Of a DNA stretch of 64,000 nucleotides, positions 46,935 through 59,084 are shown in pieces. Every line of letters begins with the position of its first letter. Position 1 is the first letter of the stretch. Under the pieces are notes generated by a model that had not been told where the DNA came from, searched no databases, and saw nothing but the letters and a program-made list of their open reading frames with translations. The position numbers and the translations under genes are program-made. The DNA comes from Typhlomys cinereus (Eukaryota; Chordata; Mammalia; Rodentia; Platacanthomyidae): contig JALPQD010000089.1 in NCBI GenBank assembly GCA_023101885.1, positions 2,899,087-2,963,086 of the forward strand, written 5' to 3'.

Positions 46935-47098
46935 GATTTTTTTCAAAGATATTTTATTTATTTATGAATGAGAGAAAGAGAGTATATGTTAGAGAGAACA
47001 CATTTTCCATGGCCCACGATGTGGGCTTCCAGGGATCAATTCCTGCCCACCAGGTTGAAAGAAGGCACTTTACCCACTGAGCTACTCTCCAGCCGAGT
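46935..47098 (-). repeat. B3/ID-type SINE, antisense
   Basis: Reversed A-tail gatattttatttatttatga, purine run, gggcttccagggatcaattc, and reversed head gcactttacccactgagcta, ctctccagcc. Confidence 0.75.
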
Positions 47099-47884
47099 TT
47101 TTAAAGTTTTATTGCACAAAATTGGACTATGTCATTCTTCCCTTGAATTTCAAGCCTCAAATGACTTTTCTGTTTCTGTTAGTTTGTTTTGATGGTTGCT
47201 TTCAAACCTTCAGAATCTCAAAAAGAAAGTTAACAATAAATTTAGCTTAGATTTTTTTTCCTTTTGTACAAAAAGAGGTCACCATTTCGATTTGCAAAGT
47301 TCAGTGGAAAAATACTGTGTAAGTAATGTTTTCAGTCAAAGAAACATCCAGGTGCTCACGTGATTTTTTTTTTAATTTTAGTACAATAATATTTCTTCTG
47401 CCTCGTATTTGAGGTCTGTGTCATAAGAGATGGTTTAAAACTGTGATGGGGAATGCAAAGGATAGCTTACACTACTTGATGGGGTAACAGCAATGAATGT
47501 CTAGGATATACAGACAAGAAACTCACAAAACATTCAAGAATGTGACTGCATGTAAATGTAATGATAAACTTAAGCTACGAATATCTTACATTTGTGCTTA
47601 TAGTACATATCCTGGTTATCACAATGGGACAATACTTTGCTTGTGAGTGAATCTGACACTTACACAAGAGGCTCCAAGTACTGAAATCCATGATAGGGAA
47701 GAAACACCCAGATTACTTCATGTTTTGTCTTTCCCAAAAGCACACAGAGGTCACTAGATGCTGTCCTTTGAAATGTTCCAGAACATACTATGAATCAGAA
47801 AAGTAGAAATAATTTTAGACACTAAGAATCAATTATAGAATAGCTGCATTTTGTAATGATTCAAAAAAACTGTCTGAAAACTAA

Positions 47885-48026
47885 AGGTGATAGCACAGGC
47901 CTGTGATCCCAGCTCTGAGGGGTGGAGGCAGGAGAATCAGAAGTTTAAAGTCATCCCTGGCTACTCTATAGCATGTTCAAAGCTAAGCTGGGCTACATGA
48001 AACCTTGTTTTCAAAAAAAAAAAAGT
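47885..48026 (+). repeat. B1 SINE, sense
   Basis: ggtgatagcacaggcctgtg, atcccagctctgaggggtgg, aggcaggagaatcagaagtt, gctaagctgggctacatgaa, accttgttttc and a poly(A) tail. Confidence 0.88.
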
Positions 48027-48089
48027 ATATATTTGAGAACTAACTACAAGCCAGAATTCTGTTATTCTTAGTGTAGCAATTACTCTTAT

Positions 48090-48442
48090 CTATTGTCCTG
48101 AGACACCACTGAGGCTCAAACAAAGGAAGAAAGGGAGATTTATTTAGCTTATAGTTGCAAAGGGGAGACACAGTCTTTCAAGGTAGAAAAGGCACGGCTG
48201 GCTGGCCGAAGCGGGAAATGGTCCAGGTCACATCCATCATGGAGGCCAGAGCTGCTGCAAACACAAGAGCAGACTCCCTCCCTCGAGCAGGGCAGGGCTG
48301 ACCAACCTCAAGGCCGATCCCCTGTGACTGCCTTCCTCCAGCAAGGCTGCACCTCCTAACCATGCCATGACTTTCCCAAACAACTGAGGATCAAACACAG
48401 GAGCCTGCAGGGGACAACTCACATTTCAAACCATGACACTTG
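48090..48442 (-). mobile_element. MaLR-like LTR (second group), antisense
   Basis: ggagatttatttagcttata, gttgcaaaggggagacacag, catggaggccagagctgctg-like middle (catccatcatggaggccag), caaggctgcacctcctaacc, and end tttcaaaccatgaca. This is the order of a common rodent LTR-like repeat, not group M. Confidence 0.6.
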
Positions 48443-49019
48443 GTTAGATTAAGAAGTAGATGTTTCGGAGACCCTTCAGACAAAATTCTCTTGAATTTCC
48501 TACTGAAGTCTCATGCTTCTGTATTGTTTTGTTCATTATCAATGAAACACATCAATTGAATATTTATGAAATGATAGATTACTAGTGCTTCAAGAGAATA
48601 TCCAGATGTTCTTGTTGTAAAGAATTTATTATCCACAGACAGAATAAGCTTATTTGAAAGTCTTATCCTAAAAACTTATCCATTGACTCATTTAAGAACA
48701 TTTTAACATCCCCCCCATGAAGTATCATAATATGTCGTGGCTTTATCTTAGAAACCAAGTTTTCTTATCTGTCTGGCTTATGGTTAAACAAGCTGAGTGT
48801 CAGAAAGGTTGGAGAAGAATGGGGGTATGGGTCGGGGTGGAGGAGAGGCACTGACCTAGCCAGCTTCCATCCCCAGCATTATAAACATAAAACAGAATGG
48901 TTGAAGAATTAGTCCTACATCAGAGAGTAAGAGGCAGAAGTGGATATGGAAATTGATTTTTCACTCCGCCCCTCCCCCCGCTCCAATCTACTGGCCCCTA
49001 AAAAACAAACTCTACTGAA

Positions 49020-49080
49020 AGTCTACACAAACATTCGCAGTGTGTGCATGCATGTATGCGTGCATGCATGAGCAGGAGTA
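49020..49080. repeat. (TGCA/TGTG)n short low-complexity tract
   Basis: gtgtgcatgcatgtatgcgt type repeats over about 45 bp. Confidence 0.7.
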
Positions 49081-49384
49081 TGAAGGAGGCCCAGCAGGCA
49101 AGACAGCCCTCGCTGGGGCACATCCACTCTGCCTGATGTTTAAATATTAAAGAGGCAATTTCTGACTTCCCCTTTGAATATTTAGCATTCAAAGACTAAT
49201 TTTTGTCTTAACAACGAATAGACTCGGCAAATGGTTTTCTGAGCAGAATGAAATATTGTCATCCCCCGTTAATTGGTGTGCCTTTGCTAGAGTGAAACTC
49301 TCAAATGAGGAATCACACGAATTAGCTTCTGCACTATTTTCTGATCCAACTGCATTGGAATGAAGAGAGCCGGAAATCCCTGGG

Positions 49385-49512
49385 CCACTTCCTACTCTTC
49401 CAGGCTGTGGCTGCAACACACAGATAAATTGCCTCGCTGAACCTCCGCTTCTTCCTCTGTTAAATAGAAATAACAAGTCCTTCTGCATTGTTACAAGCGT
49501 TAGAAGTAATGA
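49385..49512 (+). repeat. MIR fragment
   Basis: cacagataaattgcctcgct, gaacctccgcttcttcctct, gttaaatagaaataacaagt: MIR core in sense, diverged. Confidence 0.65.
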
Positions 49513-49517
49513 CAACA

Positions 49518-49608
49518 GTGATCTGGGTGTGGGGGCAAATGTTGGTAATCCAAGCACTTGAGAATCTGAAGCAGTCACACACAGCCAGACCCTAGCTCAG
49601 AAAACAAA
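49518..49608 (+). repeat. B1 fragment, sense
   Basis: gatctgggtgtgggggcaaa, gttggtaatccaagcacttg, agaatctgaagcagtcacac, ccagaccctagctcagaaaa. Interior partly lost. Confidence 0.65.
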
Positions 49609-49609
49609 T

Positions 49610-50040
49610 GAGTGACATATTAGGGCTCTGATATGCAAGATTTCATGGCAAAGATGTATACTTTCACAAGAACTATGCAAGAACTGTTTTATCAACATCT
49701 TACCATGAAAACAGAAAGATTTCAAGAAGCTCCACAGGCACTCTGAGAGACTGATGAGGACAAAGCTGATGGGAAAGAAAAGAAGGATGGTAGCCTCAAT
49801 GGATACCCACTGATCTAGGATGCTGAAGCGTGATGACACGTATCATCAAAGACAAACTAGATGAAACACAGTGGGCCACGCAAGTGAAAAGATTTGAAAA
49901 TAGGAGGGAGTCTGGCATAGGGAGACGAAAGATTGTAAAGGGAAAAGGAGGAGGAATGAGATTGGGGACTAGGGTAAAAATACTATAAATTCACTTCATT
50001 CATATATGCAACATTAAAAATAATAAAAGAGAATAAAAAA
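49610..50040 (+). repeat. Probable L1 3' end, sense
   Basis: The last part has the G/A-rich run and A-rich end of rodent L1 tails (ggaaaaggaggaggaatgag, cattcatatatgcaacatta, aaaataataaaagagaataa). The upstream part is unclassified. Confidence 0.45.
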
Positions 50041-50704
50041 CTAATGAGTGATAGTGTGCTGTCTCTCTGGGCCAGTTCTGCTCTGGGTGATTTCTAGACA
50101 TTTCTCTATACCTGAGTGGTATAAATATATTATAAAGCACTTGACAATGAAGAATGGAGATATGATTCCCTATTACTACCAACCTAATGTTCCCTTGAGG
50201 AATTGTCTTCATTGCTATGCTTTCTTATAAAAACACTCTTACTAAAATCTATAGCAAAGTGAGCAGTTCAGCAAATACAAAAATCTCATCCTCATGCAAA
50301 CATTCAGAGGGTGTGCATATGCGCATGCATTCATGCTTGAGCAGAAGTATGAAGAAGGCCGACCACTGACTATCTTGTGGGGTGGTGAGAATGGCCCCCA
50401 CGCCATCAGGCAGGGATGAGATGTGGAAGTTCTGAGCCTACCTGTGATTTCTCTGGTGAACTGTGGGTACCCCTCCTTTTCTTATGAGGGAAGTGGTAAT
50501 ATCTTAAGCTTTACCCCATCCCCAGCACTGACCCCATGCCTGATATGAGGTTAGCTTTGGATTTAAGTGTACACAAATTTGAGTTGAAAAGTCTTTCTTC
50601 TAAGGGGGCAGTAAGATTATAAGAGTCTAAAGATGGAAAGGTCCACCTTTGGACAAGACATTCCATTCAAGGCAAAAGCTGCTGCATCCAGGAACTCACT
50701 GCAG

Positions 50705-51075
50705 AGAGGTTTGTCCTTACCAGAACTGCGTAATAGCTGACATACCTTCATACCCCCAAAACAATTAAGGAACTCAAGAGGGATAAGAACATACAGTGGA
50801 AACCTTGGGGACTAGAGCTGGATGAGTGAAAGGGAAATGCCTCCATCAGTGGGGTGGCATGAGGAAGGGCCACTTGGTATGCCACAGAGGCCTGAATCCC
50901 TATAAGAGCAGAAGTCAGAGGGAGCCCTGGAGCCCATAGAAGTGGACAGGCAGGAGGCAGGAGGAAGTGGGATGGATTGATGAAGGGAAGAGGGGGTAGG
51001 AAGGAGGGCAGAAAGAGGGAGGCAGGGATAAGTACTCAATATGTTTGTAAAACTAGGAATAGAGTGATAAGGATG
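50705..51075 (+). repeat. Retroposon 3' tail (family R), sense
   Basis: gtccttaccagaactgcgta, gataagaacatacagtggaa, accttggggactagagctgg, ctccatcagtggggtggcat, agcccatagaagtggacagg, gtactcaatatgtttgtaaa. Collinear with the unit at 18895. Confidence 0.75.
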
Positions 51076-51874
51076 TAGCATGCCCATCTATGTCATCCAT
51101 TATGTTGATTTTCCAGAAATAAGATTGGTGTAAATATACAGGTTAAGGTTTAGACCCTGTTGGGAAGGGGCTGCTTCATAAGCCATCACACTGTGGATCA
51201 GGAATAGAACTACATCGCCTTTCAGAGTCACCTCTGGACTTGAAACCAATGTGTAGAAAAATATTTATGCTCCAAGAGACCAACCATCTGAAAATATAAA
51301 TACACATCTCCCTTTAAGAATTTTGCTCACCATGGCACATTGCTGCAGAAAGTGCTTGTTCTGAAAGCTTCATGGAAGAGCAGAACTGATGTCACTTCTC
51401 TGCCAGATAGATGTTATCTTTGATACAGAAAGAGCCACCCAGAGCCACATAGGTAGGAGATAGAGAAATCTACTACTGAGACACCTGGAGGTGGGGAGAA
51501 ATAGTGAGGTAAGCAGGGATTCTGATTCCAGGAAGGGACTGGCAGGGGCTTCCTTCTGCCAAGTGCTTGTTGGTCTGAGAACGCCCTTTACATGACACCA
51601 TTCCTTGTCTTATGACCCTGTGATCTTTGTTTGCTTTTCTTTGTAATGTTTTTATTGCTGTATGTTCATCACGCAGAACAAGGGGCCTCATCGTTATATG
51701 TTTTCATGCATATGCATTGCATACTTTGGTCATAGTTACCAACACCTTATAGGATCTTTATTGGCAGAAGTCTTGTGTGCACTTACAGTATTGTGCTTCT
51801 GAAAAGTGATGCTCCACAGATTTTTAAATCGAGTTAGTAGATAGTAGTGAATAAATTTTTGTTTGTCATTGGTG

Positions 51875-51937
51875 TGTTTGAGAAAATGTCTTGTGTAACT
51901 CAAGTTGATCTTGCTATGTAGTTAAGGATGGCTTTGC
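51875..51937 (-). repeat. B1 SINE, antisense, left half (split by LTR)
   Basis: tttgagaaaatgtcttgtgt, aactcaagttgatcttgcta, tgtagttaaggatggctttg continues, across the LTR, into acttcagatcaatcttcctt and gagtgct: one B1 in two pieces. Confidence 0.75.
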
Positions 51938-52476
51938 TGGGACGATTCTCCCAGGCACACACTGTGACGGCTCCAGGCCATCGGGCAGCTCCAGGCCGTC
52001 CGGAAAAAGGCGAATATTCTGCAGGCCCTTTACCCCTACCCAAATCCAGGGGCCTCTGGACACAGCAGGGAGTCTGTCAAGGCGACACTCCGTCACTCAC
52101 TCATACACACAGCTCCTGGCTGTAACGACCTGACCTCCCGCACCTCCGCCTCAGCCCTCCAGAGATTTGGCAAAGGACGGGGAGTTTGTCAAAGCAAAAT
52201 CTCAGTTTATTGGGGGTAACAAATCAGCTTATATAGACAAAGACTCCAAGCGCACGAAACACCAGCCATTTACCTTGATGGTCAGTATAGCACATACTCT
52301 GCATAGGTCAGACTAAACATAAATCTATGTTGGCTTCTATAAGCCAATTAGGACTCTCTGTAATGTGATCAGGGTTACACCTAGGACACCAGCTCCCAGC
52401 GCCATCTTTGGCCCCATGTGCTAAGCCATGCCCTGCTCACTCCCTCCCAGACTGTTATCTCTAGGTGGGCCCAACA
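51938..52476 (-). mobile_element. Solo LTR (ERVK-like), antisense, inside a B1
   Basis: 539 bp beginning TGGGAC and ending CCAACA on the + strand, so TG...CA in both readings. Direct repeats tggctttgc flank it (51929-51937 and 52477-52485). In the sense (minus) orientation it starts TGTTGGGCCC, has a TATA-like tatataagct and a poly(A) signal AATAAA shortly after. No internal retroviral genes are present. The repeat is 9 bp, longer than the usual 6 for ERVK; chance matching bases may extend it. Confidence 0.85.
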
Positions 52477-52485
52477 TGGCTTTGC

Positions 52486-52530
52486 ACTTCAGATCAATCT
52501 TCCTTCTCTTCCTTCTGAGTGCTAAAAGAA
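52486..52530 (-). repeat. B1 SINE, antisense, right half
   Basis: acttcagatcaatcttcctt, ctcttccttctgagtgct: the continuation of the B1 interrupted at 51937. Confidence 0.7.
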
Positions 52531-52559
52531 GTGTTCCTCTGTTCCCAGTTTATACATAA

Positions 52560-53130
52560 AAGCTTTCTTATTTCATATATTTTGAGGTTTCCTTATTACA
52601 TGTTAGATGTTTTAGGATTGCTACGTCCTCTTGTTAAATTTTTACCTTTAATCACTTTTCCTTCCTTTTGTGTCTTGCTATTACCTTTGGAATAATTTCT
52701 TTAATTAAACTCATTCATCTTTCTTCTGAAACACTTAATTTGCCATTTAATCCTTTCCTAAGATTTTTTTTTACCAGAAATTAGTATAACTTTTTATCTT
52801 CAGAAGTTTAATTTGTTCTTTTCTATACATTTTATATCTCTGTCTTAAACATGTTGACCATCCGTAATTCAGTTATAGAGCCATTTCAATATTCTTGATG
52901 GTAATTTTAACATTTATGTCAATGTTGAGTTGGCTTTGTTTAAGATATTTCTGTTTTGTCAATTTTTTCTACTTCTTTGCCTATTTAGTAATGTTTGAAT
53001 TTATGTCAGCCACTGTGAATTTTGTTTTTTAGGGAATAAATATTTCTAAACTCCCATAAGTGTTGACCTGTAATCTAAACATGCTTAAAATATTTTGGAA
53101 ATGCTCCATTTTTTCAAGTCTTACTTTTAA
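52560..53130. repeat. Probable ancient L1M-type LINE fragment
   Basis: T-rich with atttctgttttgtcaatttt and agccactgtgaattttgttt, which resemble an ancient L1 3' region (the usual gacattgtgaattttac). Long and diverged. Confidence 0.4.
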
Positions 53131-54344
53131 TGTTTATTTTCTGTTGTTTTAGTTATTATTTATTTGTTTTTGAACCAGAGCAAGACAGGAGTCTTCTGTC
53201 TATGTCACCTGGTGCTCTAGAACTTGTAAGGTTTGCTTGTTGGCAAGTGAGAAATTGACATCACTCCTATCCCTTTGGGAATACCAAATATACATACCTT
53301 CTGATCCTTTAAGCTATTTCTTTCCTTAGCCACTGGGAGTCTCCTTAGATACACACTAATCAGTACTCTGTGGAATACTAACTGGTGACTGAATATTTCC
53401 AGAATTTTCTTTCCACTCAACCCTCTTCTCTCTGGTGTCGTACCCTGCAAATTCCAGCCAGGCTGGTCTCCTCAGAGTCTTAGTCTATCGTCAGCCAGGC
53501 TGTTCCTGGGTCCTTTCTCCCTACTTTGGAGGCCTGGAACCTCTTTCAAGGCAGTACACGGGGAATAATTACCAGGCTTACCTGATTTTTTTTTCTATCT
53601 TTTTAAGATCACTTCCCTTCAGTGAAAATGTCCAGTGCCTAGTTAGTCTGATTTTATTTTCATGGAGTTGAGATAAGCAGTTAAACATGATTCTTGTCAT
53701 TACGTCTTTCAAGAAAACGAAAGTCTCTTCATAAATCTTTGAAGATGAATGCTGTGCTTGCCATTTCCCTCATGCCCTTGTAGATGCACTATCTCCGTGC
53801 TGTCAGCTATAATTTAGGCTTCACCAATCACATGTGACTTAAGCCAATTGTGCATAAGGAACCATATTGGGAATTGTAGTTCTTATGCATATGCCTTTTT
53901 TCTAAGATACACAGTAGATATAGAGATGGATTTCCCTAAGATGTGCTCTTAGACATTCTACAACCTAACTAACAAGTTCCTGAGCTATTGAGCTTGGGAG
54001 ATCTCCTTTTTTCCTTTACCAATGTAAGAGTATGTCATGTAACCTCAAGCCAAGCACTGTAGACCATCTCTGGAGTTCGGAAGCTTTGCTAAAGTTGTGC
54101 ATTCCTAGAGGTAGTAATCCTGGTGGTAGGTTCTTATTGTTCCTCTTGGAGATTATGTCAGAGGCAGCAACTTATCCTGCAACTTTAGAGTCAGGAGTTT
54201 TGTTGAGTTCAAAGTAAAAGCATTGTCTAATATCTTGATTATTGCTCTTGTTCAGATAAGCATAGCAATGTGTGAAGACCACCTGCAATAGACATAAAAG
54301 TATCTTGAGTAACTGTAATTCATATCAAATAAAAATAAAAAAGG

Positions 54345-54475
54345 CTTTTGCATAAAGACAGGAATCTGGCAGGAAGAATTGAAGGACGGGGACTAACAGG
54401 GAAAGAGAGGAAGATAAGATAGGACTAGGATAAAAGTAATCAGAATGTTATATATATAATAAAAATTGAAAATGG
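54345..54475 (+). repeat. Probable L1 tail, sense
   Basis: ggggactaacagggaaagag, aggaagataagataggacta, gttatatatataataaaaat: G/A-rich then A/T-rich, as in rodent L1 ends. Confidence 0.4.
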
Positions 54476-55814
54476 GTATAGAGATACACTTATGTGGTGA
54501 TTTCCCTCCTTAAAACTACTATCATAAAAGCGGTATTTGTACTTACAGTGTTTTCTCAAGTACATCTGAGATAAGATTTAGATTTATATATACACAAATA
54601 CATATAAGGAGATTGTATTAAACAGTTCCATATCACCTTCAAAGGGAATTTAAGTTGTTTGAAGTCTGTCCAAACAATTCTTAAAATCGATACATACTCA
54701 CCTGGCAACTATCTCAGCAAAAAACTGGTACTTGCATTTCAGCTTCACTTAACTTCAAAGGACCCCCCATCCCACCACACCCATCCTCAGTTTCCCTGTA
54801 AAAGAATGTGATGAAGCAAGAGCTTGTCTAACTGGTCAACAAGTTTAAAACAGAGATATAAAAAAAATGTATAGAAAAGAACAAATTAAACTTCTGAAGA
54901 TGAAAACTATTCTAATTTCAGGTAAAACTGTGAGCTTGCAGGAAGGAAATTTAACATATCTACCATGCTTATTACGAGTAATGCTTCGGGACATGGCAAT
55001 TCTACATGATTTCAATTAAACTTTACAGCAACTGCCAAGAATAGTTTTTAATAGCATTTTACATGTGGAGATTCCAAGAATCAGAGGGTGAATCACCCAA
55101 TAAGCAATCCAGCTGCTGTCACACAGATGATTACCTCTTGTCGCGGTGATTGTTGTTGCAACCTGCAGATTTCACAGATTGATGAGACCCTTGATTGCTT
55201 TTCTCCGTGGTAACTTGCATAGTGTTCTCTGGTACTTTGTAAGCTGTACAACGAGAAGGAATTTTCCAGATCAGTTTCAGCTCGTGATGTCTGTATGTGT
55301 CGCATTTTCAGTAACAGGGTCTTACTGATAGTTTCTGGAGAACAACCAAGAGCAATGGCAAAATCCTATATTGTTTGGAGGGTCTTTGATACCCCTCTGA
55401 CCAACAACGTATCAGGAAGTATCACATCCCTGTTACTTACAATATAGTTTAATAGTTTCTGGGTTCTAGTTGGAGTAGCCCAGGGTATTATTTGTTTTGC
55501 CATATTTTCTTTGTGCTCCTCTGTACGGGGACTGTCCATTCTTGTTCTATTTTTTTAAGCTAAGACTTTTTTAATGTATTTATCTTATAGGAAGTTCTTG
55601 CCTGGTTACATTCACATTCTCAGGGTTTTTCTATTATTATTACCTCAGTCCCTTTGACACCCCACCTCCCCATTGCCCCTAAGTATTTTTCCCACTATCC
55701 CCTCCCTCATCTGGATACCCAAGATTACTGTATTTTATACATAATTTCAATGAGTTCTTGATACCAATGAAAGATAAGCAGGAAATATATAATATAACTA
55801 TATTAAGATTAACA

Positions 55815-56024
55815 TGGGGGCTGGAGAGATGGCTCAGGGGTTAAGATTCTGTCTCACAAGCAGAAGGTCCTGAGTTCGGATCCCAGGTCTCACGTAAAAA
55901 TGCCAGGCACGGAGCCTGGGAGATCCCAGAGCTTAGCGAAGTCACCCTTGGTCATCCACAGGGACACAGTGCCCTCTGATACTCATACACATACACACAC
56001 AAAATAAAATATTTAAAAAAAAAA
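55815..56024 (+). repeat. Long-body SINE, sense, with 10-bp target-site duplication
   Basis: Head ctggagagatggctcagggg, gagttcggatcccaggtctc, aaaaatgccaggcacggagc, then a shortened body, aagtcacccttggtcatcca, a CA-rich part and poly(A). Flanked by aagattaaca at 55805-55814 and 56025-56034. About 100 bp of the usual body is missing. Confidence 0.88.
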
Positions 56025-56244
56025 AAGATTAACACGGCCATGACATTAGCTACTAAAATCCACCTGTGATCCCACACAATTGACTATCATGTTGACTACA
56101 GTCAACTTTTCACTTGGATCTCCCTCCAGGGAGAGGATATAGTAAAGAGCTTCAGTCCACACCACAGCAGTATTCCTCACTCTGGGCAATCGGCTGTGTT
56201 GTTCTGCAACTGTGACACGCACACTTTTCTTTTGCTGGATAACA

Positions 56245-56435
56245 GTGCTCAACATTTGCATAGCCATTATTCAATTTAGTTTTCACAGATTCTCCATGAG
56301 TAGGCAGAGCAAAGTTGATGTAATATCTGTTTCAAAGATGGGGAAATTCAGCTCACAGAGTTATGTAACCTGTTCAAGGTCACCTTCTAACAAGGCTGGA
56401 GAAAGGTGTTTGCAGATTTCCAAGTGGAGGAGATG
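56245..56435 (-). repeat. MIR fragment, antisense
   Basis: gatggggaaattcagctcac, agagttatgtaacctgttca, aggtcaccttctaacaaggc: reverse MIR core. Confidence 0.7.
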
Positions 56436-56670
56436 GAACTTGGACCAGATGTTCTTAATCTGTCATTCTGTGGCTTACTGCACAGAATTTTAGCTTAATA
56501 AATATCTATAACAAGATTATCTGATTTGAATGAACTAATTTATTGAAAAAAGCATCCACTAAATATAACTCACTTGTCATTTAACCAAAACACAGGTTCC
56601 CCCTTCCCCCTCATTACTGTTTACCCAAACAAGAAAATTGATTCAAATCTTTTTTTTAAGTTTGTTTTAA

Positions 56671-56884
56671 GGACTGGAGAGATGGCTCAGCAAGCAGAGG
56701 GTCCTGAGTTTGGATCCCAGGTCCCACATAAAAGATGCTAGACAGAAACTGCAGCGGAACACACTTCTGATCCTGGTGGGCAGAGCCTGGGAAATCCCAA
56801 AGCAAAGCAAGAAGGATGTAGAAGCAATTGGGATGATTCCCGATGTCACTCTTGGACCTTCACAGGGACTTAGAGTGCCCTCTG

Positions 56885-56916
<32 letters not shown>

Positions 56917-56972
56917 GCACATGTGTGCACGCACGCACACATACACGATAAATAAATAAATACATTTTTAAG
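56671..56972 (+). repeat. Long-body SINE, sense, with 13-bp target-site duplication
   Basis: ggactggagagatggctcag, gagtttggatcccaggtccc, gcagcggaacacacttctga, gcagagcctgggaaatccca, gatgattcccgatgtcactc, (CA)n, and tail aataaataaataca. Flanked by aagtttgttttaa (56658-56670) and aagtttgctttaa (56973-56985), one mismatch. Confidence 0.9.
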
Positions 56973-57754
56973 AAGTTTGCTTTAATGAAAATGTTTTCAT
57001 GAATAGTCCAAAAATACCAAAAAGCAAGAGTAAGAATAAAAGGAATGAAACTCCTTCCCAATCCTGTGGTAAGCAGAGTTTCAATGTTATTTGTTTGATC
57101 ATCCTGTATGTTGTTTGCATTTGATTGGAATCTTTGTCTCCACCTTGTAGGTTCCTGACCTCTACTGATCTCAGATCCACACTTTGTTTCTCATATTTCC
57201 ATTGGACTTTTCTGACTGCCATAGTATTCAAAGGGACCAGAGGTTGAAATGCTAGGCTAGTATCACCAAATTCTCTTGGATTCAATGGCTACAGGTCTGA
57301 CAATAGTAGTAGCAACTGAATTTTAAGCAGCTTCCACATCTGAGACATTGCAATAAGCACGCTCACAAAGGCTGTGGGGGAGCCAGCCCCGTGTTTGCCT
57401 TCTTACAGACAAGGCAAATAAGCTCATTCGCGTCTTGTACTTGACCTCTGCCGCTCTTCCTAAGGACGCTCCTGTTTAGCCTGACACTTTGCTCTTCTTA
57501 GCTGGGAGTCCTCAGTGAATTTCTCTGATGGGCGTGGCTGAGTCCCTGCTCTCCACGCAGCCGTAACAGAGAACAGGGATGTGGTAGGCAGACTCCTCTC
57601 TAGACAGTACTCTCCCCTTGGTTCTGTGACCAGTTTCTAGGCACCCAGAATCATCCCTCACTGCTCACTCACCAGGATGAGAGAAATGTCTTTGTGTTTC
57701 CACCTCGCTGTCCTCTACATATCCTGGAAAACCATTACCTAAAAGTTCTGTCTC

Positions 57755-57912
57755 AGACCAGCTTCTCAGCCAATCTCAGGTTAGTGACCTAGGTCATTTC
57801 TCCACCCGAAGTCTCAATGTCCTCCTCTGTAAAAAAGGTATAAAAGTGTCAAGAGGATAAGATGGGGTCTTGTGAAGGATCTGACACCTAACAAATACTC
57901 AGTGAGGTGGCC
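57755..57912 (+). repeat. MIR fragment
   Basis: tagtgacctaggtcatttct, ccacccgaagtctcaatgtc, ctcctctgtaaaaaaggtat, acacctaacaaatactcagt: near full-length core in sense. Confidence 0.72.
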
Positions 57913-58499
57913 ACTATTGTTTTGATTTGTATTCAGCTCCCTAATACTTTCTGTGGCATTTTCCTGCGACATACCACCTAACATGATGTTTCTGTTATCA
58001 GATATCAGAAAGAAATAGCAGGTTTGATAAAGGCCTTTGAGAGCAGCCTTAAGAACTTGGAGGCACTCCTTTTTCCTCAAGAAAATCAAGTTCTGATTTA
58101 AAAAAAGAATATAAAATCTTTCAATGGCAACCTGTCTTGCCATACTCAAAAGGGTTTATTAAAAAAGAGTGGCTTTTAGAAATACAGCTCTTCAAAGAAA
58201 GAACGTGCTACCTTTCAGATCCTTGAAGTGAGTCTGATCGTCTCAAAATTCTTCCTTAGTGACAATGACAAGCAGTTTAACTCTGATTTGAAGAAATGTG
58301 AAAAGTTGGTAGAAATAGAACCAGGACTTTTGTTTAACTGTGTGTGTTGGGGGGGGGGATGTGCCCAGGAAATCAGAGGAAGACACCAGGTATCTTGCAC
58401 TATTGCCCTCTACTTAATCTCTGACTTATCTCTGACTTAATCTCTCACTAAGCCTTGAGCCAAGCAAGTGACCAGTGAACCCCAGTGATGGGTCCTCTT

Positions 58500-58628
58500 G
58501 TATCTGTCCACGCTGACCCCGGTGCTGGGGTTAGAAGTACGCATGGCCGTCTCCAGCTTTTTATGTGGGTGGTGGGGATTTGAACTCAGGTCTTCTTGCT
58601 TACATAGCAAACACTGCTACCCACTGGA
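58500..58628 (-). repeat. ID/B4-type SINE fragment, antisense
   Basis: accccggtgctggggttaga, gtgggtggtggggatttgaa, ctcaggtcttcttgcttaca, cactgctacccactgga. Confidence 0.6.
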
Positions 58629-59084
58629 CTCCTTACTTAATCCCTTAAAGTGCTCTGATGTTATAAAGGCTGTGGCCAGGTCAGCAGAGAAGATAATGGC
58701 GGCTTGCAGAGGTGTGTAGTATTTTACAAAGCCTTTCCGCCATGGTGTCTTCTGAACTAACTTCGTTTCCTGTAGGAAACAAAATAAATGTCACTGCTGT
58801 AGACAGTTTTTCCACCCTGAACATCTTGGTCTTCTGCCTGCCTCATCCATTAGCATTGACCATTATCCAATCGTGGGACATTTCTCCCCTCCTCATTTTA
58901 TGACACTTCAGACTGTGTCCATTCGTCTGGTGGTCTTGCTCATAGTCTCTGGCTGGATCATCTGAAATCTTGCTATTCTCTTAAATTGTTATCTTCTGCT
59001 TACTCGCTAAGAGCAGTTTCATTGGCCAAATGTCTTCTTAAACTTGTATTTCTACCTAATTTGGTAGCTCTAACCTAAGGCTCA

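Noticed and set aside
51938..52476. Possible provirus with genes next to the LTR
   Set aside because: B1 halves abut the LTR on both sides, so only a solo LTR is present.
55300..55790. Possible L1 3' region, antisense
   Set aside because: Some blocks and a pyrimidine-rich end look L1-like, but I could not match the order well enough to call it.
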